A stretch of DNA of 64,000 nt from Leuconostocaceae bacterium ESL0723 (GCA_029392055.1 CP113928.1:928501-992500), one strand, 5' to 3'; counted from the first letter of the stretch, positions 44,043 through 54,886 are shown. Made by a program: numbers and translations. Notes: a model not told the origin generated them from the letters alone.

Positions 44043-44741
44043 ATGGATGCCCAACTAACCCAATTTGCCCAACAATTTAAAAACTTTCCAAAAGCCCAGC
44101 AACAAATCCAGGCCGTCCAAGCTACCTGGTCGGCTTTGGCGGCCGGCCAGCTACCTGCCAAGCCCCTGCCACCGCTGGGCTTTTCAGTTGATGAGATTCT
44201 GGCCCACCCTGAACTAATGCCCTTAGATGACTACCTAAATGACTTCCGTTCTCAGCTGATTGAGCGCTATGGAATCTGGCACCTACCTAACCAGGCCTGG
44301 ATTCAGGATTTAGCAAACTGGATTAACCAACGGCCTACCCTAGAAATCATGGCCGGCAACGGCATTATCACAGCCGCCCTGAGCAAGCGCGGGACCCCGG
44401 TTCAGGCCACTGATAACTTCAACTGGGCCGGTCAAGATATCACGGTCCCCCACCCTTGGACCCAGGTTAGGCAGCTGGATGCCCGCCAGGCAGTGGCCAC
44501 CTTGAATTTTGAAGTCCTGATGCTTAGCTGGGCCCCAGACACTAGCGATGTCGATTGGCAGATTTTGCAAGACCTCCGCCAAGCGCACTACCAGGGCGAT
44601 TTCATCGTGGTTGGTGAATACCAGGGGGCGACCAACTCAGCTGCCTTTTGGCAGCAGGGGCTTTTTGAAAAACCGACTGTCTTAAACCGGCACCACCAAC
44701 CCTTTGATGATTTTAAAGACCAGGTCTACTTGGTCAAGTAA
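44043..44741 (+). CDS. Conserved protein with a methyltransferase-like nucleotide-binding fold
   Basis: 232 residues. After an alpha-helical N-terminus, residues 98-115 (TLEIMAGNGIITAALSKR) look like the SAM-binding G-loop of Rossmann methyltransferases (ExxxGxG changed to EIMAGNGI). VLMLSWAPDT near residue 160 could be motif IV. The sequence is otherwise unusual and substrate is unknown; it may be a degenerate methyltransferase. It is coupled to the LURP-one-like gene (5-base gap) and closed by a terminator. Confidence 0.7.
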   Translation: MDAQLTQFAQQFKNFPKAQQQIQAVQATWSALAAGQLPAKPLPPLGFSVDEILAHPELMPLDDYLNDFRSQLIERYGIWHLPNQAWIQDLANWINQRPTLEIMAGNGIITAALSKRGTPVQATDNFNWAGQDITVPHPWTQVRQLDARQAVATLNFEVLMLSWAPDTSDVDWQILQDLRQAHYQGDFIVVGEYQGATNSAAFWQQGLFEKPTVLNRHHQPFDDFKDQVYLVK

Positions 44742-44768
44742 AAAAGCACCGCATCGGCGGTGCTTTTT
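44741..44768. terminator. Bidirectional terminator before cls
   Basis: AAAAAGCACCGC/GCGGTGCTTTTT stem with an ATCG loop between two convergent genes. Confidence 0.9.
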
Positions 44769-44771
44769 TAT

Positions 44772-46220
44772 TTATAGGATTGGTGAGAGCAGGCGTGAGA
44801 ACTGCTGCTTAAATTTCAGCCACCAGGACTGTTGTTCAAACATCGCCGGCGTCTGTAAGGTGGCCGAGGCCATGTCAACCTGATACTGCTTAGCCAGCTG
44901 CTGGGCAAGGTCCTGGTCGTACAGGAAGGCGTTGATTTCAAAGTTCAGCTTAAAACTACGGAAATCAAAGTTGGCCGAACCAACTGAGGCAATTTCACCG
45001 TCAACCACCACGGTCTTGGCGTGTAAGAAACCTTCCTGGTAGTAGTAGACCTTGACCCCCACGTCAGTTAGTTGCTGGGCATAGTACTGGGTGGCCCGGT
45101 AAACAAAGGGGTGATCAGGCATATCTGGGACCATAATGCGAACATCAATCCCGGCACTGGCCGCAATCCGCAGAGCATCAATCATACTATCATCTGGTAT
45201 TAAGTAGGGTGTTTGAATCCAACAACTCTGCTTAGCCAGCTGAATTAGTCGGATATAGCCCATCTTGATTTGCTGCTCGTCTGAGTCAGGACCACTGCTG
45301 ACAATTTGCATGTCGGTACTACCGGTATTGTCAGTTTCATCAAAGAAGGCCAGGTTATCCTCGGCTAAGGGATGTTTAAGATCAGTGGCGTTCCAGTCCA
45401 GGATGAACTGAGCTTGGAGTTGCATCACTGCCGGTCCTAAAATCCGCAGGTGCGTGTCGCGCCAGGGACCAAACTTGGGGCTGCGACCGAGGTACTGGTC
45501 GCCAATGTTGTAACCACCGATGTAGCCAATCCGACCATCAATTACCACAATTTTCCGGTGGTCACGAAAGTTCAACCGGAAATCTAAGATGGGCGAATGG
45601 GTCTTTAAGAAAGGTTCCGCCCGTCCGCCGGCCTTACGGAGGGGTTTGAAGAAGTGGGCGGTGGTTCCAAAGGAACCCAAACTATCATAAATCACGTGGA
45701 CATCGACCCCGTGCCGGGCCTTGGCCACCAGGTGCTCAAGCATCTGGCGACCGAATGTATCATCGTAAAAGGTATAAAACTCCATGTGAATGGAATCCTG
45801 GGCGGCATCAATGTCGGCCAACATTTTATCAAACAAATTATTACCGTTGACAAAAATCTCGACGTCATTGTTTTCGGCCAGGAAGGTCACGCCCCCGCTC
45901 AGGGACTTAAAGAGCTGCATCATGGTCCGAACTGACCAGGAATGAACGTGGCCACTGACACCGGGTTCTTCGTCAATCCGTTCCAGGTGATCATGGATAC
46001 TTTTTTGGATAGCGGAAATGTTTTGGTCCTGGTAACGGAAAAGACGCTTCTTAGGCAGTTTCCGACCGGCAAAGGCGTAAATCAAAAAGCCGATGACTGG
46101 CAGGAAAACTAAGACCAGCATCCAGGCCCAGGTCGCCGCAATATCACGCGGTTGCCGGAAAACCGTGATTAAGGCTAAGGTCGCGTTGACCAAAACAATC
46201 AGCTCAAAAATCTGTGCCAT
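44772..46220 (-). CDS. cls: Cardiolipin synthase
   Basis: About 482 residues condensing two phosphatidylglycerols to cardiolipin at the membrane. ATG 46220 with a GGGAG site is preferred over a GTG 12 bases upstream. Two N-terminal membrane segments (residues 1-60), then two phospholipase D HKD motifs: HRKIVVIDGRIGYIGGYNIG and HAKTVVVDGEIASVGSANFD, both intact. Length normal. Single-gene unit, terminator shared with the convergent gene. Confidence 0.95.
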   Translation of the reverse strand: MAQIFELIVLVNATLALITVFRQPRDIAATWAWMLVLVFLPVIGFLIYAFAGRKLPKKRLFRYQDQNISAIQKSIHDHLERIDEEPGVSGHVHSWSVRTMMQLFKSLSGGVTFLAENNDVEIFVNGNNLFDKMLADIDAAQDSIHMEFYTFYDDTFGRQMLEHLVAKARHGVDVHVIYDSLGSFGTTAHFFKPLRKAGGRAEPFLKTHSPILDFRLNFRDHRKIVVIDGRIGYIGGYNIGDQYLGRSPKFGPWRDTHLRILGPAVMQLQAQFILDWNATDLKHPLAEDNLAFFDETDNTGSTDMQIVSSGPDSDEQQIKMGYIRLIQLAKQSCWIQTPYLIPDDSMIDALRIAASAGIDVRIMVPDMPDHPFVYRATQYYAQQLTDVGVKVYYYQEGFLHAKTVVVDGEIASVGSANFDFRSFKLNFEINAFLYDQDLAQQLAKQYQVDMASATLQTPAMFEQQSWWLKFKQQFSRLLSPIL

Positions 46221-46313
46221 ATCCGCTCCCACGCTTCATTCCCAAAAGTGCACGTACAATCAGCATTCATTTTAACATAAAGCCTAGATAATGATGGCGC
46301 TGCTCACCAACAT

Positions 46314-46336
46314 AAAAAAAGAGCTTCCGCTCTTTT
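46314..46336 (-). terminator. Terminator of the apt-recJ-rnz unit
   Basis: Minus-strand AAAGAGC/GCTCTTT stem with a 4-base loop followed by a T-run; the stem touches the apt stop codon. Confidence 0.75.
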
Positions 46337-46874
46337 AATCATGGTATTCCATCAGGGCTAAGAAAGGCACTTCGCCAGCTGACATAATTTTTTCCCGACC
46401 GTGTAGGTCTTCTAACTCAATCAGGAAGGCCACCCCAGCAACCACCCCGCCTAGTTTTTCAACCAGTTGGCGGGTGGCATTAATGGTACCGCCAGTGGCT
46501 AAGAGATCGTCAACAATCAAAACTCGCTGGCCCGGCTGAATGGCATCTTCGTGCATTTCGAGCTCATTAACCCCACCGTATTCGAGGGTGTAGTCAGCCT
46601 TAACGGCCGCCCGGGGCAGCTTCCCCTTCTTGCGGGCCGGAACAAAGCCAACCCCCAAGGCATAGGCCAGGGGCGAACCAACGATGAAGCCACGGGACTC
46701 AGGACCGGCAATCAAATCAACTGACAGGCCGCGCGCAAAGGCTAAAATTTCATTGATGGCCTGGCGGTAGGCCGGACCATTACCTAACAAAGGCGAGATA
46801 TCGCGGAAGGAAATCCCTGGTTCTGGGTAATTTTCAATGGTTGCGACATAATCTCGTAAATTAATTTCAGTCAT
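46335..46874 (-). CDS. apt: Adenine phosphoribosyltransferase
   Basis: About 179 residues making AMP from adenine and PRPP. ATG 46874 is chosen over an upstream in-frame ATG because AGGAGG lies at the right distance and the protein then begins [24 protein letters not shown] loop [20 protein letters not shown] near residue 120; adenine-side [19 protein letters not shown] near residue 63. Downstream of recJ by 35 bases, an association common in Firmicutes. Confidence 0.95.
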   Translation of the reverse strand: MTEINLRDYVATIENYPEPGISFRDISPLLGNGPAYRQAINEILAFARGLSVDLIAGPESRGFIVGSPLAYALGVGFVPARKKGKLPRAAVKADYTLEYGGVNELEMHEDAIQPGQRVLIVDDLLATGGTINATRQLVEKLGGVVAGVAFLIELEDLHGREKIMSAGEVPFLALMEYHD

Positions 46875-46909
46875 AGTTTGGCATCCTCCTATGATGCACA
46901 AAGCAGTAC

Positions 46910-48907
46910 TCACCGACCTTGGACTTGAACATACCTTTGATAGGTGATTGAGGCCGTCAGAGGCTGTTTATCGGGTGAAGGGTTCACCGCAATATAGCCC
47001 TGGTGAATGCTGATAAAGTCCAAATCCACAAAGACCTGGATAATAATTTTTAGTTGGCGGACTTCCAGCGCAAACTGATCCGCCACCGCTGGCAATTTCT
47101 GGGCAAAGTTTAACTCTGGGTGCCCACAGATAAAGCGGTATACCTGGCCAAAGACCTGCTGGGTTTGATCAGATTTAGAACCTGACTGCTGGTCTTCAGC
47201 AGCCAGGCTGACATCCGTCAGTAACAGTTGCAGGTTCTTTTGGCCCCGGAAGCAGTTTAAACCAATTGTGGCGGTTAAATCCAGGGGCTGGTGATGCCAA
47301 GCAATTGTCAACCATTCGGGGTGGTTAAAGCCCACTGCCTCAACCACCTGCTGGCCATCCCCGATTTTTAACTTCAGGTGTTGGTGGGTACTACCCAGGG
47401 GCAGCACGCCCAAAATCTTAGGATTTTCAAAGCCAAAGACCGGCCGCTGGTTACCAGTGCCAAAGGGTTCCAGGCGCATCAAATCAGCATAAATTGACTC
47501 CTGCAGGTGGCCCGGTGCCAAGATAGCGTTCACCTGCTGAGCTGGTGCTTGAAAATCGAGGGCCTGACTATCCTGGCTGACCCGTTCTTTCAGGGTGGCC
47601 AGGTTGGCCGGGTTAATCGTCAGACCGAGAGCTCCCTGGTGACCACCAAAATTCTCGTACAAATCCTGGTACTGGGCCATGAACTGGTGGAGGTCAAAGT
47701 CGCCAAAGGATCGACCGGATCCCTTGTAAGCGCCGTCATGCTGACTCAAAACGACCACCGGCCGCTTAACTAAGTCAACCAGTCGGCTAGCCACAATCCC
47801 AAGAATTCCCTGGTGCCAGTCCTCGCCAGCAATGATTAAGACCTGCTGGTCGGCCTGCTCAGCAGTTAAAGCCTGTTGCTTGGCTGCTGCAAAGACTTCT
47901 TCGACAATCGCCTGCCGCTCACCATTCAATCCTTCAATTTTGTCCGCTAGGACCTGGGCCTCATCACTGGTCTGGGCTAAGAGCAAATCTAGGGCTAGGT
48001 CCGCCTGACCAAGCCGGCCAACGGCATTCATCCGTGGCGCGATTTTAAAGGCGACTGTTTCTGATAAGACCGGTTCGTCCTTGCCCTGCTTGGCGTTCTT
48101 TAAGAGGGCCTTAATCCCCGGCCGGGGCATTTGGGTTAACTGCTCTAAGCCCCAGGTAATCAGGGCTCGGTTCTCATCGGTGACGGCGACCATGTCGGCT
48201 AATTCACCCAAAGCAACCAGGTCTAGAAGTTCAGTGGGCAGGTCAGCCTGGCTTTCGACCGGCTGACCGTCACTGAGCAGGGCCTGGGCTACTTTGAAGG
48301 CCACCCCAGCGCCCGAAAGGTCAGAACCGGCTGGGTACTGGCTGTCTGGGTGACGAGGGTGGACAATGGCAAAGGCCGGCGGCAACTGATCAGGGAGACT
48401 GTGATGGTCGGTAATAATCACGTCTACGCCGTGATTTTGGGCGTACTCAACGGCTTCATAACCGGAAACGCCGTTATCAACGGTCACAATCAGGTCAATC
48501 CCCTCTTCAACCAGGGCCTGGTATTTGGCTAAACTAGGACCATAACCATCTTCAAACCGGTTGGGAATATAGGACTGCACCTCGGCCCCTAACAGGGTCA
48601 GGGCCTCCACCATAATGGCCGTACTGGTCACCCCGTCTAGGTCATAATCGCCGTAAACCAGGATTTTTTCGCCACCAAAAACCGCTGCTTGCAGACGTTC
48701 AATGGCCACATCCATCTGGTGAAGGTCCATGGGGTCATGCAGGTCAGCAATACTAGGGTTCAAAAAGGACTGGGCCTTTGCCACCGTGTCATAACCCTTT
48801 TGCACCAGAATACCGGCCAACAGGGGGCTGATGTTTAAATTGTCAACTAATGCTTGGCGGGCGGCTGGATCGGGTTGGTCCATCACCTGCCACTTCCTAT
48901 GACTCAT
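46910..48907 (-). CDS. recJ: Single-stranded-DNA-specific exonuclease RecJ
   Basis: About 665 residues from ATG 48907, which lies inside the end of rnz (11-base overlap). A 5'-3' ssDNA exonuclease of DHH type in recombination and repair. Phosphoesterase motifs: [20 protein letters not shown] near residue 82, VTVDNGVSG, and [12 protein letters not shown] near residue 163. DHHA1 domain signature [13 protein letters not shown] near residue 430. A C-terminal OB and RecJ-C region of about 160 residues is typical of Lactobacillales RecJ. Confidence 0.93.
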   Translation of the reverse strand: MSHRKWQVMDQPDPAARQALVDNLNISPLLAGILVQKGYDTVAKAQSFLNPSIADLHDPMDLHQMDVAIERLQAAVFGGEKILVYGDYDLDGVTSTAIMVEALTLLGAEVQSYIPNRFEDGYGPSLAKYQALVEEGIDLIVTVDNGVSGYEAVEYAQNHGVDVIITDHHSLPDQLPPAFAIVHPRHPDSQYPAGSDLSGAGVAFKVAQALLSDGQPVESQADLPTELLDLVALGELADMVAVTDENRALITWGLEQLTQMPRPGIKALLKNAKQGKDEPVLSETVAFKIAPRMNAVGRLGQADLALDLLLAQTSDEAQVLADKIEGLNGERQAIVEEVFAAAKQQALTAEQADQQVLIIAGEDWHQGILGIVASRLVDLVKRPVVVLSQHDGAYKGSGRSFGDFDLHQFMAQYQDLYENFGGHQGALGLTINPANLATLKERVSQDSQALDFQAPAQQVNAILAPGHLQESIYADLMRLEPFGTGNQRPVFGFENPKILGVLPLGSTHQHLKLKIGDGQQVVEAVGFNHPEWLTIAWHHQPLDLTATIGLNCFRGQKNLQLLLTDVSLAAEDQQSGSKSDQTQQVFGQVYRFICGHPELNFAQKLPAVADQFALEVRQLKIIIQVFVDLDFISIHQGYIAVNPSPDKQPLTASITYQRYVQVQGR

Positions 48908-49850
48908 GCAAATCCTTCTTAAATGGGATGTCGACCACGTCAAAATCCCGGGCTACATAGGTATTCGGGAAGATGCGGCGCACATCTTGAATTAACTTTT
49001 TCAACAAAACCCCGACATAACGGGCCGACAGGTGGGTCAAAATCAGCTTACCCGCCCGGGCTTCGCGGGCTACCCGGGCCGCGTCCGCGCTGGTGGAATG
49101 CCCGTGGGCCCGGGCCATCTTAAACTCTTCGTCGCTAATCCCATAGGTACTCTCGTGCACTAAGACATCAGCGTGACGAGCCAAGTCAACAATGTGCTGA
49201 TTGGGCCGGGTGTCGTAAATGATGGTGACAATCCGTCCCTTTTGAGCCGGCCCAATATAGTCCTGACCGTTAACCTGCCGACCATCAGCCAGAGTGACTG
49301 TCTTACCAGCCTTAAGCTGACCATAGACTGGTCCAGCTGGAATTTGGTCGGCTTGAAGCTTATCAACCAGGAGCTCGCCGGGATGGTCCTTTTCTTCGAC
49401 CCGAAAACCCCAGGTTTCAATCCGGTGCTTCATCGGGGCGGCGACAACCCGGAAGGTCGCATCTTCAAAGATCACGCCCTCTTGAATATCGACGTACTTC
49501 ACCGGATAGGAGAGATGGGTTTCAGAAACCCTCAGCGCTGCCTGGACAAAGTGCTTCAAACCCTTAGGCCCGTAAATGGTCAACGGTTCGGTCTTATCGG
49601 CCCCCTGAAAGGAACGGGAACTAAGTAGGCCCGGCAGACCAAAAATGTGATCCCCGTGTAAGTGGGAAATAAAAATCTTTTCAATTTTTCGGGGACGAAT
49701 CGTGGTCCTTAAAATCTGGTGTTGGGTTGCCTCCCCCACGTCAAAAAGCCAGACGGCGTTACGCTCGTCTAGCAATTTCAAGGCGATGCTGGCTACATTA
49801 CGAAATTTCGAAGGCTGACCGGAACCGGTGCCTAAAAACTCTAGTTGCAT
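48897..49850 (-). CDS. rnz: Ribonuclease Z
   Basis: About 317 residues; endonuclease maturing tRNA 3' ends, important here because neither tRNA gene in the window encodes CCA. ATG 49850 begins the conserved [18 protein letters not shown]. Zinc ligands in [15 protein letters not shown] near residue 64, plus [14 protein letters not shown] near residue 212 and [16 protein letters not shown] near residue 233. Full length. An extended -10 promoter follows the trmD terminator upstream. Confidence 0.95.
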   Translation of the reverse strand: MQLEFLGTGSGQPSKFRNVASIALKLLDERNAVWLFDVGEATQHQILRTTIRPRKIEKIFISHLHGDHIFGLPGLLSSRSFQGADKTEPLTIYGPKGLKHFVQAALRVSETHLSYPVKYVDIQEGVIFEDATFRVVAAPMKHRIETWGFRVEEKDHPGELLVDKLQADQIPAGPVYGQLKAGKTVTLADGRQVNGQDYIGPAQKGRIVTIIYDTRPNQHIVDLARHADVLVHESTYGISDEEFKMARAHGHSTSADAARVAREARAGKLILTHLSARYVGVLLKKLIQDVRRIFPNTYVARDFDVVDIPFKKDLHES

Positions 49851-49890
49851 GGGGAACAACCTCAATCACTTTACTGCTTTTAACTAACAT

Positions 49891-49899
49891 ATTTTACCA
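49891..49899 (-). promoter_or_regulatory. Extended -10 promoter of rnz-recJ-apt
   Basis: Minus-strand TGGTAAAAT (TAAAAT at 49896-49891), about 40 bases upstream of the rnz ATG and just after the trmD terminator. Confidence 0.5.
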
Positions 49900-49910
49900 T
49901 AGTGGCCCCA

Positions 49911-49938
49911 CAAAAAAAGGTAGCAAGGCCTTGCTACC
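49911..49938 (-). terminator. Terminator overlapping the trmD stop codon
   Basis: Perfect palindrome GGTAGCAAGG/CCTTGCTACC followed by seven T. The trmD stop codon lies within the 5' arm. Confidence 0.85.
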
Positions 49939-50671
49939 CAGGTTTGGTTTCAGACTTAATGTCGTCGAGTAGGTCACGTTCCTGCGGGCTGAGTTGCCGG
50001 TTAACCAGCAGGTCAGGGCGGCGTAAGTAGGTCCGCCTCAGGGACTCCTTTAGGCGCCACTCAGCAATCTTGGCATGGTTACCACTGAGTAAGACCGGTG
50101 GCACAGTCAGACCCCGAAAATCAGCCGGCCGGGTGTACTGGGGATACTCTAGGAGACCATTTTCAAAGGAGTCCGTGTCAGCACTTTCCTGGTTACCTAA
50201 GACCTGGGGTAGGAAGCGGACAGTGGCGTCAATGACGACCATGGCCCCTAGTTCTCCCCCGGTTAGGACAAAGTCTCCGATTGAAATTTCCTGGTCCACC
50301 AGGGTCCGAATCCGCTCATCATAACCTTCATAGTGTCCGGTAATAAAGGTCAGGTGGTCATAGTGGGCCAAGTCCTGGGCCATCTGGTGGTTAAAGGTTT
50401 CCCCAGCTGGGTCCAGCAAGATTACGTGGCCCCGGTCACCAGCGGTTTTTTCAATATGGTCCATGGCATCAAAGATTGGCTGGGGCGTTAATAACATCCC
50501 CGCCCCACCGCCAAAGGGGTAGTCATCAACGTTATTGTGTTTGTTAGTGGTGTAATCCCGGAAATCTGTCACCGAAAAATCAAGGTGGTCCCGTTCAATC
50601 GCCTTGCCCACAATCGACTGACGCATCGGGGTAAACATTTCCGGAAAAAGACTCAAAACATCAATACGCAT
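49934..50671 (-). CDS. trmD: tRNA (guanine-N1)-methyltransferase
   Basis: A 245-residue SPOUT methyltransferase making m1G37, which prevents frameshifting. Start [20 protein letters not shown] is canonical. Trefoil-knot SAM site: [13 protein letters not shown] near residue 109 and [18 protein letters not shown] near residue 131. C-terminal tRNA-binding domain complete ([15 protein letters not shown]). Its ATG overlaps the rimM stop by one base (TAATG). Confidence 0.97.
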   Translation of the reverse strand: MRIDVLSLFPEMFTPMRQSIVGKAIERDHLDFSVTDFRDYTTNKHNNVDDYPFGGGAGMLLTPQPIFDAMDHIEKTAGDRGHVILLDPAGETFNHQMAQDLAHYDHLTFITGHYEGYDERIRTLVDQEISIGDFVLTGGELGAMVVIDATVRFLPQVLGNQESADTDSFENGLLEYPQYTRPADFRGLTVPPVLLSGNHAKIAEWRLKESLRRTYLRRPDLLVNRQLSPQERDLLDDIKSETKPG

Positions 50672-51189
50672 TAATCAAACAGCCCCCCCATGGGCTCAAT
50701 TTCAATCCGGTGCTGGTCCGGGTCAACGACCTTAACGACTTGATCAATCACCGGAATCAGGGCATCCTTTTGACCAGGACGGTCAACGACCCAGACATCA
50801 TTGGCGCCGGTTGGCATAATTTCTTTAACCGTGCCAATCAGCTGACCAGCTTGGTCATAAACCTGACAGTCAATAATTTCGTTATAATAGTACTCACCAT
50901 CATCGAGTTCCGCGCGACTGTCACCGTCAACGTAAAGTTGGTCACCCTTCAGGGCTTCCACGGCGTTAATGTCGGGGTAGCCTTCAAAACTGAGTAGCCA
51001 CATGCCCTTGTGGGGACGGCTGGTCTTAACGGTTAAGGGCTGGTAGTTCCCGCCCTGCTTCACCCAGAGCACTTGTCCGGGTTGAAACCGCTCGGCGGCG
51101 AAGTCTGTGTCGGCCTGGACCTTGACCTCGCCTTTGATTCCGTGGGTGTTAACAATCTTACCCAGGTTAAAATAGTTTTCTGTTTCCAT
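50671..51189 (-). CDS. rimM: Ribosome maturation factor RimM
   Basis: 172 residues from ATG 51189, needed for 30S assembly through S19. N-terminal RimM domain begins [20 protein letters not shown]; a C-terminal PRC-barrel holds [20 protein letters not shown] near residue 120. No ribosome binding site is visible: TATAAT ends 6 bases before the ATG, so a leaderless transcript is predicted. The 25-codon upstream extension would overlap the rpsP terminator and is rejected. Confidence 0.93.
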   Translation of the reverse strand: METENYFNLGKIVNTHGIKGEVKVQADTDFAAERFQPGQVLWVKQGGNYQPLTVKTSRPHKGMWLLSFEGYPDINAVEALKGDQLYVDGDSRAELDDGEYYYNEIIDCQVYDQAGQLIGTVKEIMPTGANDVWVVDRPGQKDALIPVIDQVVKVVDPDQHRIEIEPMGGLFD

Positions 51190-51195
51190 GTTTCC

Positions 51196-51204
51196 ATTAT
51201 ACCA
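51196..51204 (-). promoter_or_regulatory. Extended -10 promoter of rimM-trmD, predicting a leaderless mRNA
   Basis: Minus-strand TGGTATAAT (TATAAT at 51201-51196) followed by GGAAAC and the rimM ATG. It lies downstream of the rpsP terminator. Confidence 0.65.
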
Positions 51205-51233
51205 GAGGGGCCCCGGCCTTTGACCCCACAAAA

Positions 51234-51260
51234 AAACTACTGACCGTTGGTCAGTAGTTT
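51234..51260 (-). terminator. Terminator between rpsP and rimM
   Basis: AAACTACTGACC/GGTCAGTAGTTT stem with a 3-base loop, followed by TTTTTTTG, just after the rpsP stop. It separates genes that in many Firmicutes are one operon. Confidence 0.88.
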
Positions 51261-51267
51261 GCATGAA

Positions 51268-51720
51268 TTAAACGAGGTCCAAGAGATCAGCCTTCTTAGC
51301 TGATGAAGGATACTTAGTGCCCTGGGCATCCAAGTAAGCCTTAATCTCAGCCACCGTGTTCTTAGTCGTAGGCTTGTCGTCAGCGCTAGCCTTAGCAGCA
51401 GCTGGCTTGGCAGCCTTGGTTGCCTTAGCGGCAGCAGGCTTAGCACTCGTTCCCTGGTCCTTGTGGGCAGCGAACTTAGCCATGATACCGGCCTGGCGCA
51501 GCAAGTTGCGGGCAGTATCTGAAGGCTGGGCACCATTAGCCAACCAAGTCAAAATCTTTTCTTCGTCCAACTTAACTTCAGCTGGCACAGTAATTGGGTT
51601 GTAAGTACCCACCGTTTCGATGAAACGGCCATCACGTGGTGAACGTGAATCAGCCACAACCACACGGTAGAATGGACGCTTCTTAGCACCCATGCGCTTC
51701 AAACGAATCTTAACAGCCAT
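51268..51720 (-). CDS. rpsP: 30S ribosomal protein S16 with C-terminal extension
   Basis: 150 residues, against about 80-90 for typical S16. Residues 1-80 are a normal S16 ([20 protein letters not shown], then [11 protein letters not shown]). Residues 85-118 are an Ala/Lys-rich linker ([20 protein letters not shown]). The last 30 residues ([20 protein letters not shown], then KKADLLDLV) resemble the HeH/LEM- or SAP-like helix-extended-helix domain known from phage and DNA-associated proteins. AAAGGAG site, strong promoter upstream, terminator downstream. Confidence 0.92.
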   Translation of the reverse strand: MAVKIRLKRMGAKKRPFYRVVVADSRSPRDGRFIETVGTYNPITVPAEVKLDEEKILTWLANGAQPSDTARNLLRQAGIMAKFAAHKDQGTSAKPAAAKATKAAKPAAAKASADDKPTTKNTVAEIKAYLDAQGTKYPSSAKKADLLDLV

Positions 51721-51762
51721 GTGTATTTCTCCTTTGCATTTTCGTCATTTTTAACAGGTTTC

Positions 51763-51791
51763 ATTATCACATAAATAAAAAGGCATGTCAA
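51763..51791 (-). promoter_or_regulatory. Promoter of rpsP
   Basis: Minus-strand TTGACA (51791-51786), 17-base spacer, GATAAT (51768-51763). The -35 lies in the 3' arm of the ileS terminator stem. Confidence 0.8.
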
Positions 51792-51818
51792 GTAAAACAC
51801 CTTGACATACCTTTTATC
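51777..51818 (-). terminator. Terminator of ileS
   Basis: AAGGTATGTCAAG/CTTGACATGCCTT stem with an 8-base loop followed by TTTTT, directly after the ileS stop; its 3' arm carries the rpsP -35. Confidence 0.85.
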
Positions 51819-51819
51819 A

Positions 51820-54615
51820 TTAGGACTCCAGCCCTTCTTCGACTGCTTGTGGGTAGTATTGCCGCACAATTTCAGCTTCATGCTTTGACAGTTCTGGGAA
51901 GGCTGGGTCAGCACCCAAGTCTTCGTGGAAACGCCGGTCACGCGGTGAAACTTCTCCGCGGGCATGTTCAACCGTGACGGGGATACCGTCAAATTCAGGC
52001 ACACCGTCGGCCTGGGTCCGGTCCAAGATGGTCAGTTGTGAAACCATCAGTAGTAGGCGAACGTCCAAGCCTAAGTTAGCAATTAACTGCTCTTGTTCAG
52101 GGGTCAGGTAGAGTGAAACGGCCGCCTGGGAGTTCTTACCGATTAGGCCAGCTGAGCGGGCCTCTTCTAGGGCCTTATTAACAGCGGAACGAATTGACAT
52201 GAACTCCTGCCACTTTTCCTTCATAGACTCAGTATCACCGTAGTCTTGCACGACGGGCATATCAGACAAGTAAGCAAAGTCTTCCTTTTCGTTTGGTAGG
52301 TACTCCCAAACTTCCTCAGCTGTGTGTGGCAAAACTGGCAAGAGGAGCTTAGTCATGGCCAGCAAAATCTCATAGAAGACCGTCTGCATTGAACGTCGCT
52401 CGGGACTATCAGGAGCCTCAACATAGACCACATCCTTGGCAATGTCCAAGTAAAAGGCTGACAGATCAACGTTTACAAAGTTAATGACCTGCTTGAAGAT
52501 ATCATTAAGTTGATAGTCCTCGTAGTCACTGCGCAGACGCTTAACCAGGTCGTTTAAGAGAACACTGGCATACTGGTCGTGGGCCTTGCGGTCGGCAAAG
52601 TCCACCTTGTCAGTGGCATAGTTAAAGTCACTGGTGTTGGCCAGCAAGAAGCGCAAGGTGTTACGAATCTTACGGTAGCTTTCTGAAACCTGCTTGAGGA
52701 TTTCCTTAGAAACCGGCATATCCTGGCTCGTGTCGACCGAAATGGTCCACAGGCGTAGGATTTCAATCCCCATTTGGTCGGCCACTTCCAGAGGTGAAAT
52801 GGTATTACCCAAAGACTTTGACATCTTGTTACCCTGACCATCCAAGGTAAAGCCTTGTGACAGCAGGTTCTTGTATGGTGCCTGGCCAGTAACCGCCACG
52901 GAGGTAATCAGCGAGGAGTTGAACCAACCACGGTACTGGTCAGAACCTTCCAGGTACAAGTCAGCTGGGTAGTTCAAGTTAGGCCGCTGACGCAAGACCC
53001 CGTTCCAGGATGAGCCGGAATCAAACCAGACATCCATGATGTCTTCTTCCTTGGTGAACTTGCCATTTGGTGAGTGTGGGTTCGTATAACCGTCTGGCAA
53101 CAGTTCCTTAGCTTCATGTTCAAACCAGTAGTTTGAACCATGTTCAGCAAAGAGATCAGCCACATGGTTGATAACGTCCCGGTCCAAGATGGCCGTACCG
53201 TCTTCGGCATAAAAGATTGGCAGTGGCACACCCCAAACTCGTTGACGGGAGATGACCCAGTCACCGCGGTCGCGAATCATGTTATAGAGACGTTTTTTAC
53301 CCCAAGAAGGTGAGAAGTTAACTTCATCAATCTGGTCCAAAATGGTCTGCCGGAAAGGATCAATCGAAGCAAACCACTGCGGTACCGCCCGCCAGATGAT
53401 GGGCTTCTTGGTCCGCCAGTCAAATGGGTAGGAGTGGGTAATCTTCTCCTTGGCCAGGAAAAGACCGGCATCGTTTAGCTTATTAATGACCGTCCCCGTC
53501 ACGTCGTCGTAAAAGCGGCCTTCAAAATCGGGGCCAGCTTCAGGGGTCATCATCCCCTTCTCATCAACGGTCACTTCAACCGGCAAGCCATAGGCAACCC
53601 CGACGTTGTAATCGTCTTCACCAAAGCCAGGAGCGGTGTGGACCAAACCAGTTCCAGAATCCAGGGTAACGTGGTCGGCGTTCATCACAACTTCTTCCTG
53701 GTCAGGGTCCCAAGGATGGTAGGCAGTCATCTTGTCCAAATCACGGCCCTTAAAGCGGTCAACAACTTCCCAGTCGGTCCAGCCAAACTTAGGCGCTACT
53801 TCTTCCAGCAGCTTTTCAGCAACCACGTACTTCCGGTCTGAGCCAGCGGGCTTAACGACCACGTAGTCAAAGTCAGGACCGACTGTGATTCCACGGGAAG
53901 CCGTCACGGTGAAGGGTGTGGTCGTCCAAACCACAAAGTAGGTATCGCCATCCAACTTACCCTTGCCATCCTTGACCTTGTTGGCATAAAAGAGTGAGGT
54001 TGAATCAATGTCGTGGTACTCAATTTCGGCTTCAGCCAAGGCTGATTCTGATGACCAAGACCAATAAACTGGCTTAGCACCCTTGAAGATATAGCCCTTG
54101 GCGGCCATTTCGCCAAAGACCCGGACCTGGGCAGCTTCGTATTCAGGCTGTAAGGTCAGGTAAGGATTGTCCCAGTCGCCCAGAACACCCAGGCGCTTGA
54201 AGTCGTGGCGCTGCTTATCGACTTGCTCTAAGGCATAATCCCGCGCCAAGTCACGCCAGGCAGCCTTAGGCATCGACTTCCGGTCATAGCCGGCCTTAGT
54301 CAACTGCTGCTCGATGGGCAGGCCGTGGGTATCCCAGCCAGGTACATAAGGCGCATAAAAACCAGACATGTTCTTGTAGCGAACAATGATATCCTTGGAA
54401 ATCTTATTTAGGGCGTGGCCCAGGTGGATGTTCCCGTTGGCATACGGAGGACCATCGTGCAGGTTAAAGTGGGGCTTAGTTTCGTTTTGTTCCAAACGCC
54501 GCTGGTAGAGATGGGCCTGGTCCCACTGCTTTTCACGTTCAGGCTCAGTTTTTGGTAGTGAACCGCGCATTGGAAAACCAGTTTTACCTAGGTTCAAGGT
54601 GTCTTTATACTTCAT
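51820..54615 (-). CDS. ileS: Isoleucine--tRNA ligase
   Basis: A 931-residue class I synthetase. HIGH motif as HLGH (residues 64-67), editing CP1 domain from about 180 to 400 with [26 protein letters not shown] near residue 528, KMSKS in [19 protein letters not shown] near residue 597, and a tRNA-binding C-terminal domain. It ends without the four-Cys zinc finger seen in many IleS; the last residues are [20 protein letters not shown]. Preceded by a T-box with Ile specifier. Confidence 0.97.
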   Translation of the reverse strand: MKYKDTLNLGKTGFPMRGSLPKTEPEREKQWDQAHLYQRRLEQNETKPHFNLHDGPPYANGNIHLGHALNKISKDIIVRYKNMSGFYAPYVPGWDTHGLPIEQQLTKAGYDRKSMPKAAWRDLARDYALEQVDKQRHDFKRLGVLGDWDNPYLTLQPEYEAAQVRVFGEMAAKGYIFKGAKPVYWSWSSESALAEAEIEYHDIDSTSLFYANKVKDGKGKLDGDTYFVVWTTTPFTVTASRGITVGPDFDYVVVKPAGSDRKYVVAEKLLEEVAPKFGWTDWEVVDRFKGRDLDKMTAYHPWDPDQEEVVMNADHVTLDSGTGLVHTAPGFGEDDYNVGVAYGLPVEVTVDEKGMMTPEAGPDFEGRFYDDVTGTVINKLNDAGLFLAKEKITHSYPFDWRTKKPIIWRAVPQWFASIDPFRQTILDQIDEVNFSPSWGKKRLYNMIRDRGDWVISRQRVWGVPLPIFYAEDGTAILDRDVINHVADLFAEHGSNYWFEHEAKELLPDGYTNPHSPNGKFTKEEDIMDVWFDSGSSWNGVLRQRPNLNYPADLYLEGSDQYRGWFNSSLITSVAVTGQAPYKNLLSQGFTLDGQGNKMSKSLGNTISPLEVADQMGIEILRLWTISVDTSQDMPVSKEILKQVSESYRKIRNTLRFLLANTSDFNYATDKVDFADRKAHDQYASVLLNDLVKRLRSDYEDYQLNDIFKQVINFVNVDLSAFYLDIAKDVVYVEAPDSPERRSMQTVFYEILLAMTKLLLPVLPHTAEEVWEYLPNEKEDFAYLSDMPVVQDYGDTESMKEKWQEFMSIRSAVNKALEEARSAGLIGKNSQAAVSLYLTPEQEQLIANLGLDVRLLLMVSQLTILDRTQADGVPEFDGIPVTVEHARGEVSPRDRRFHEDLGADPAFPELSKHEAEIVRQYYPQAVEEGLES

Positions 54616-54637
54616 CTTTCTTCCTCACTCTCTTTAA

Positions 54638-54862
54638 ATATTGGGTTAAAAAAACGTCCTATGCAATTGCATAGGACGTTTTTAGACGTGGTACCACCCA
54701 TTTTTAGTTCCACTAAAAATGCGTGAAACCCTCTAAGTGGTAACGGCCTGCGCCGTCTTAGCTTACTAGGATTACCGTTCAGCTTCGAGATTCAGTGACT
54801 GATCAGACCTAGCCGGGGGACCACCATCTCACATCAACATGGCTCGCTGCGGGTACCGGTTG
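54638..54862 (-). promoter_or_regulatory. T-box riboswitch leader of ileS
   Basis: The minus-strand leader contains T-box GGGTGGTACCACG (about 54700-54687) and a terminator AACGTCCTATGCAA/TTGCATAGGACGTT followed by T-run (54681-54650). In stem I the probable specifier is ATC (54791-54789) in CTGAATCTCG, coding for Ile. It begins within 30 bases of the divIVA stop, and I see no strong separate promoter. Confidence 0.92.
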
Positions 54863-54886
54863 GATCCTTCTGGATCACCATCGTTC

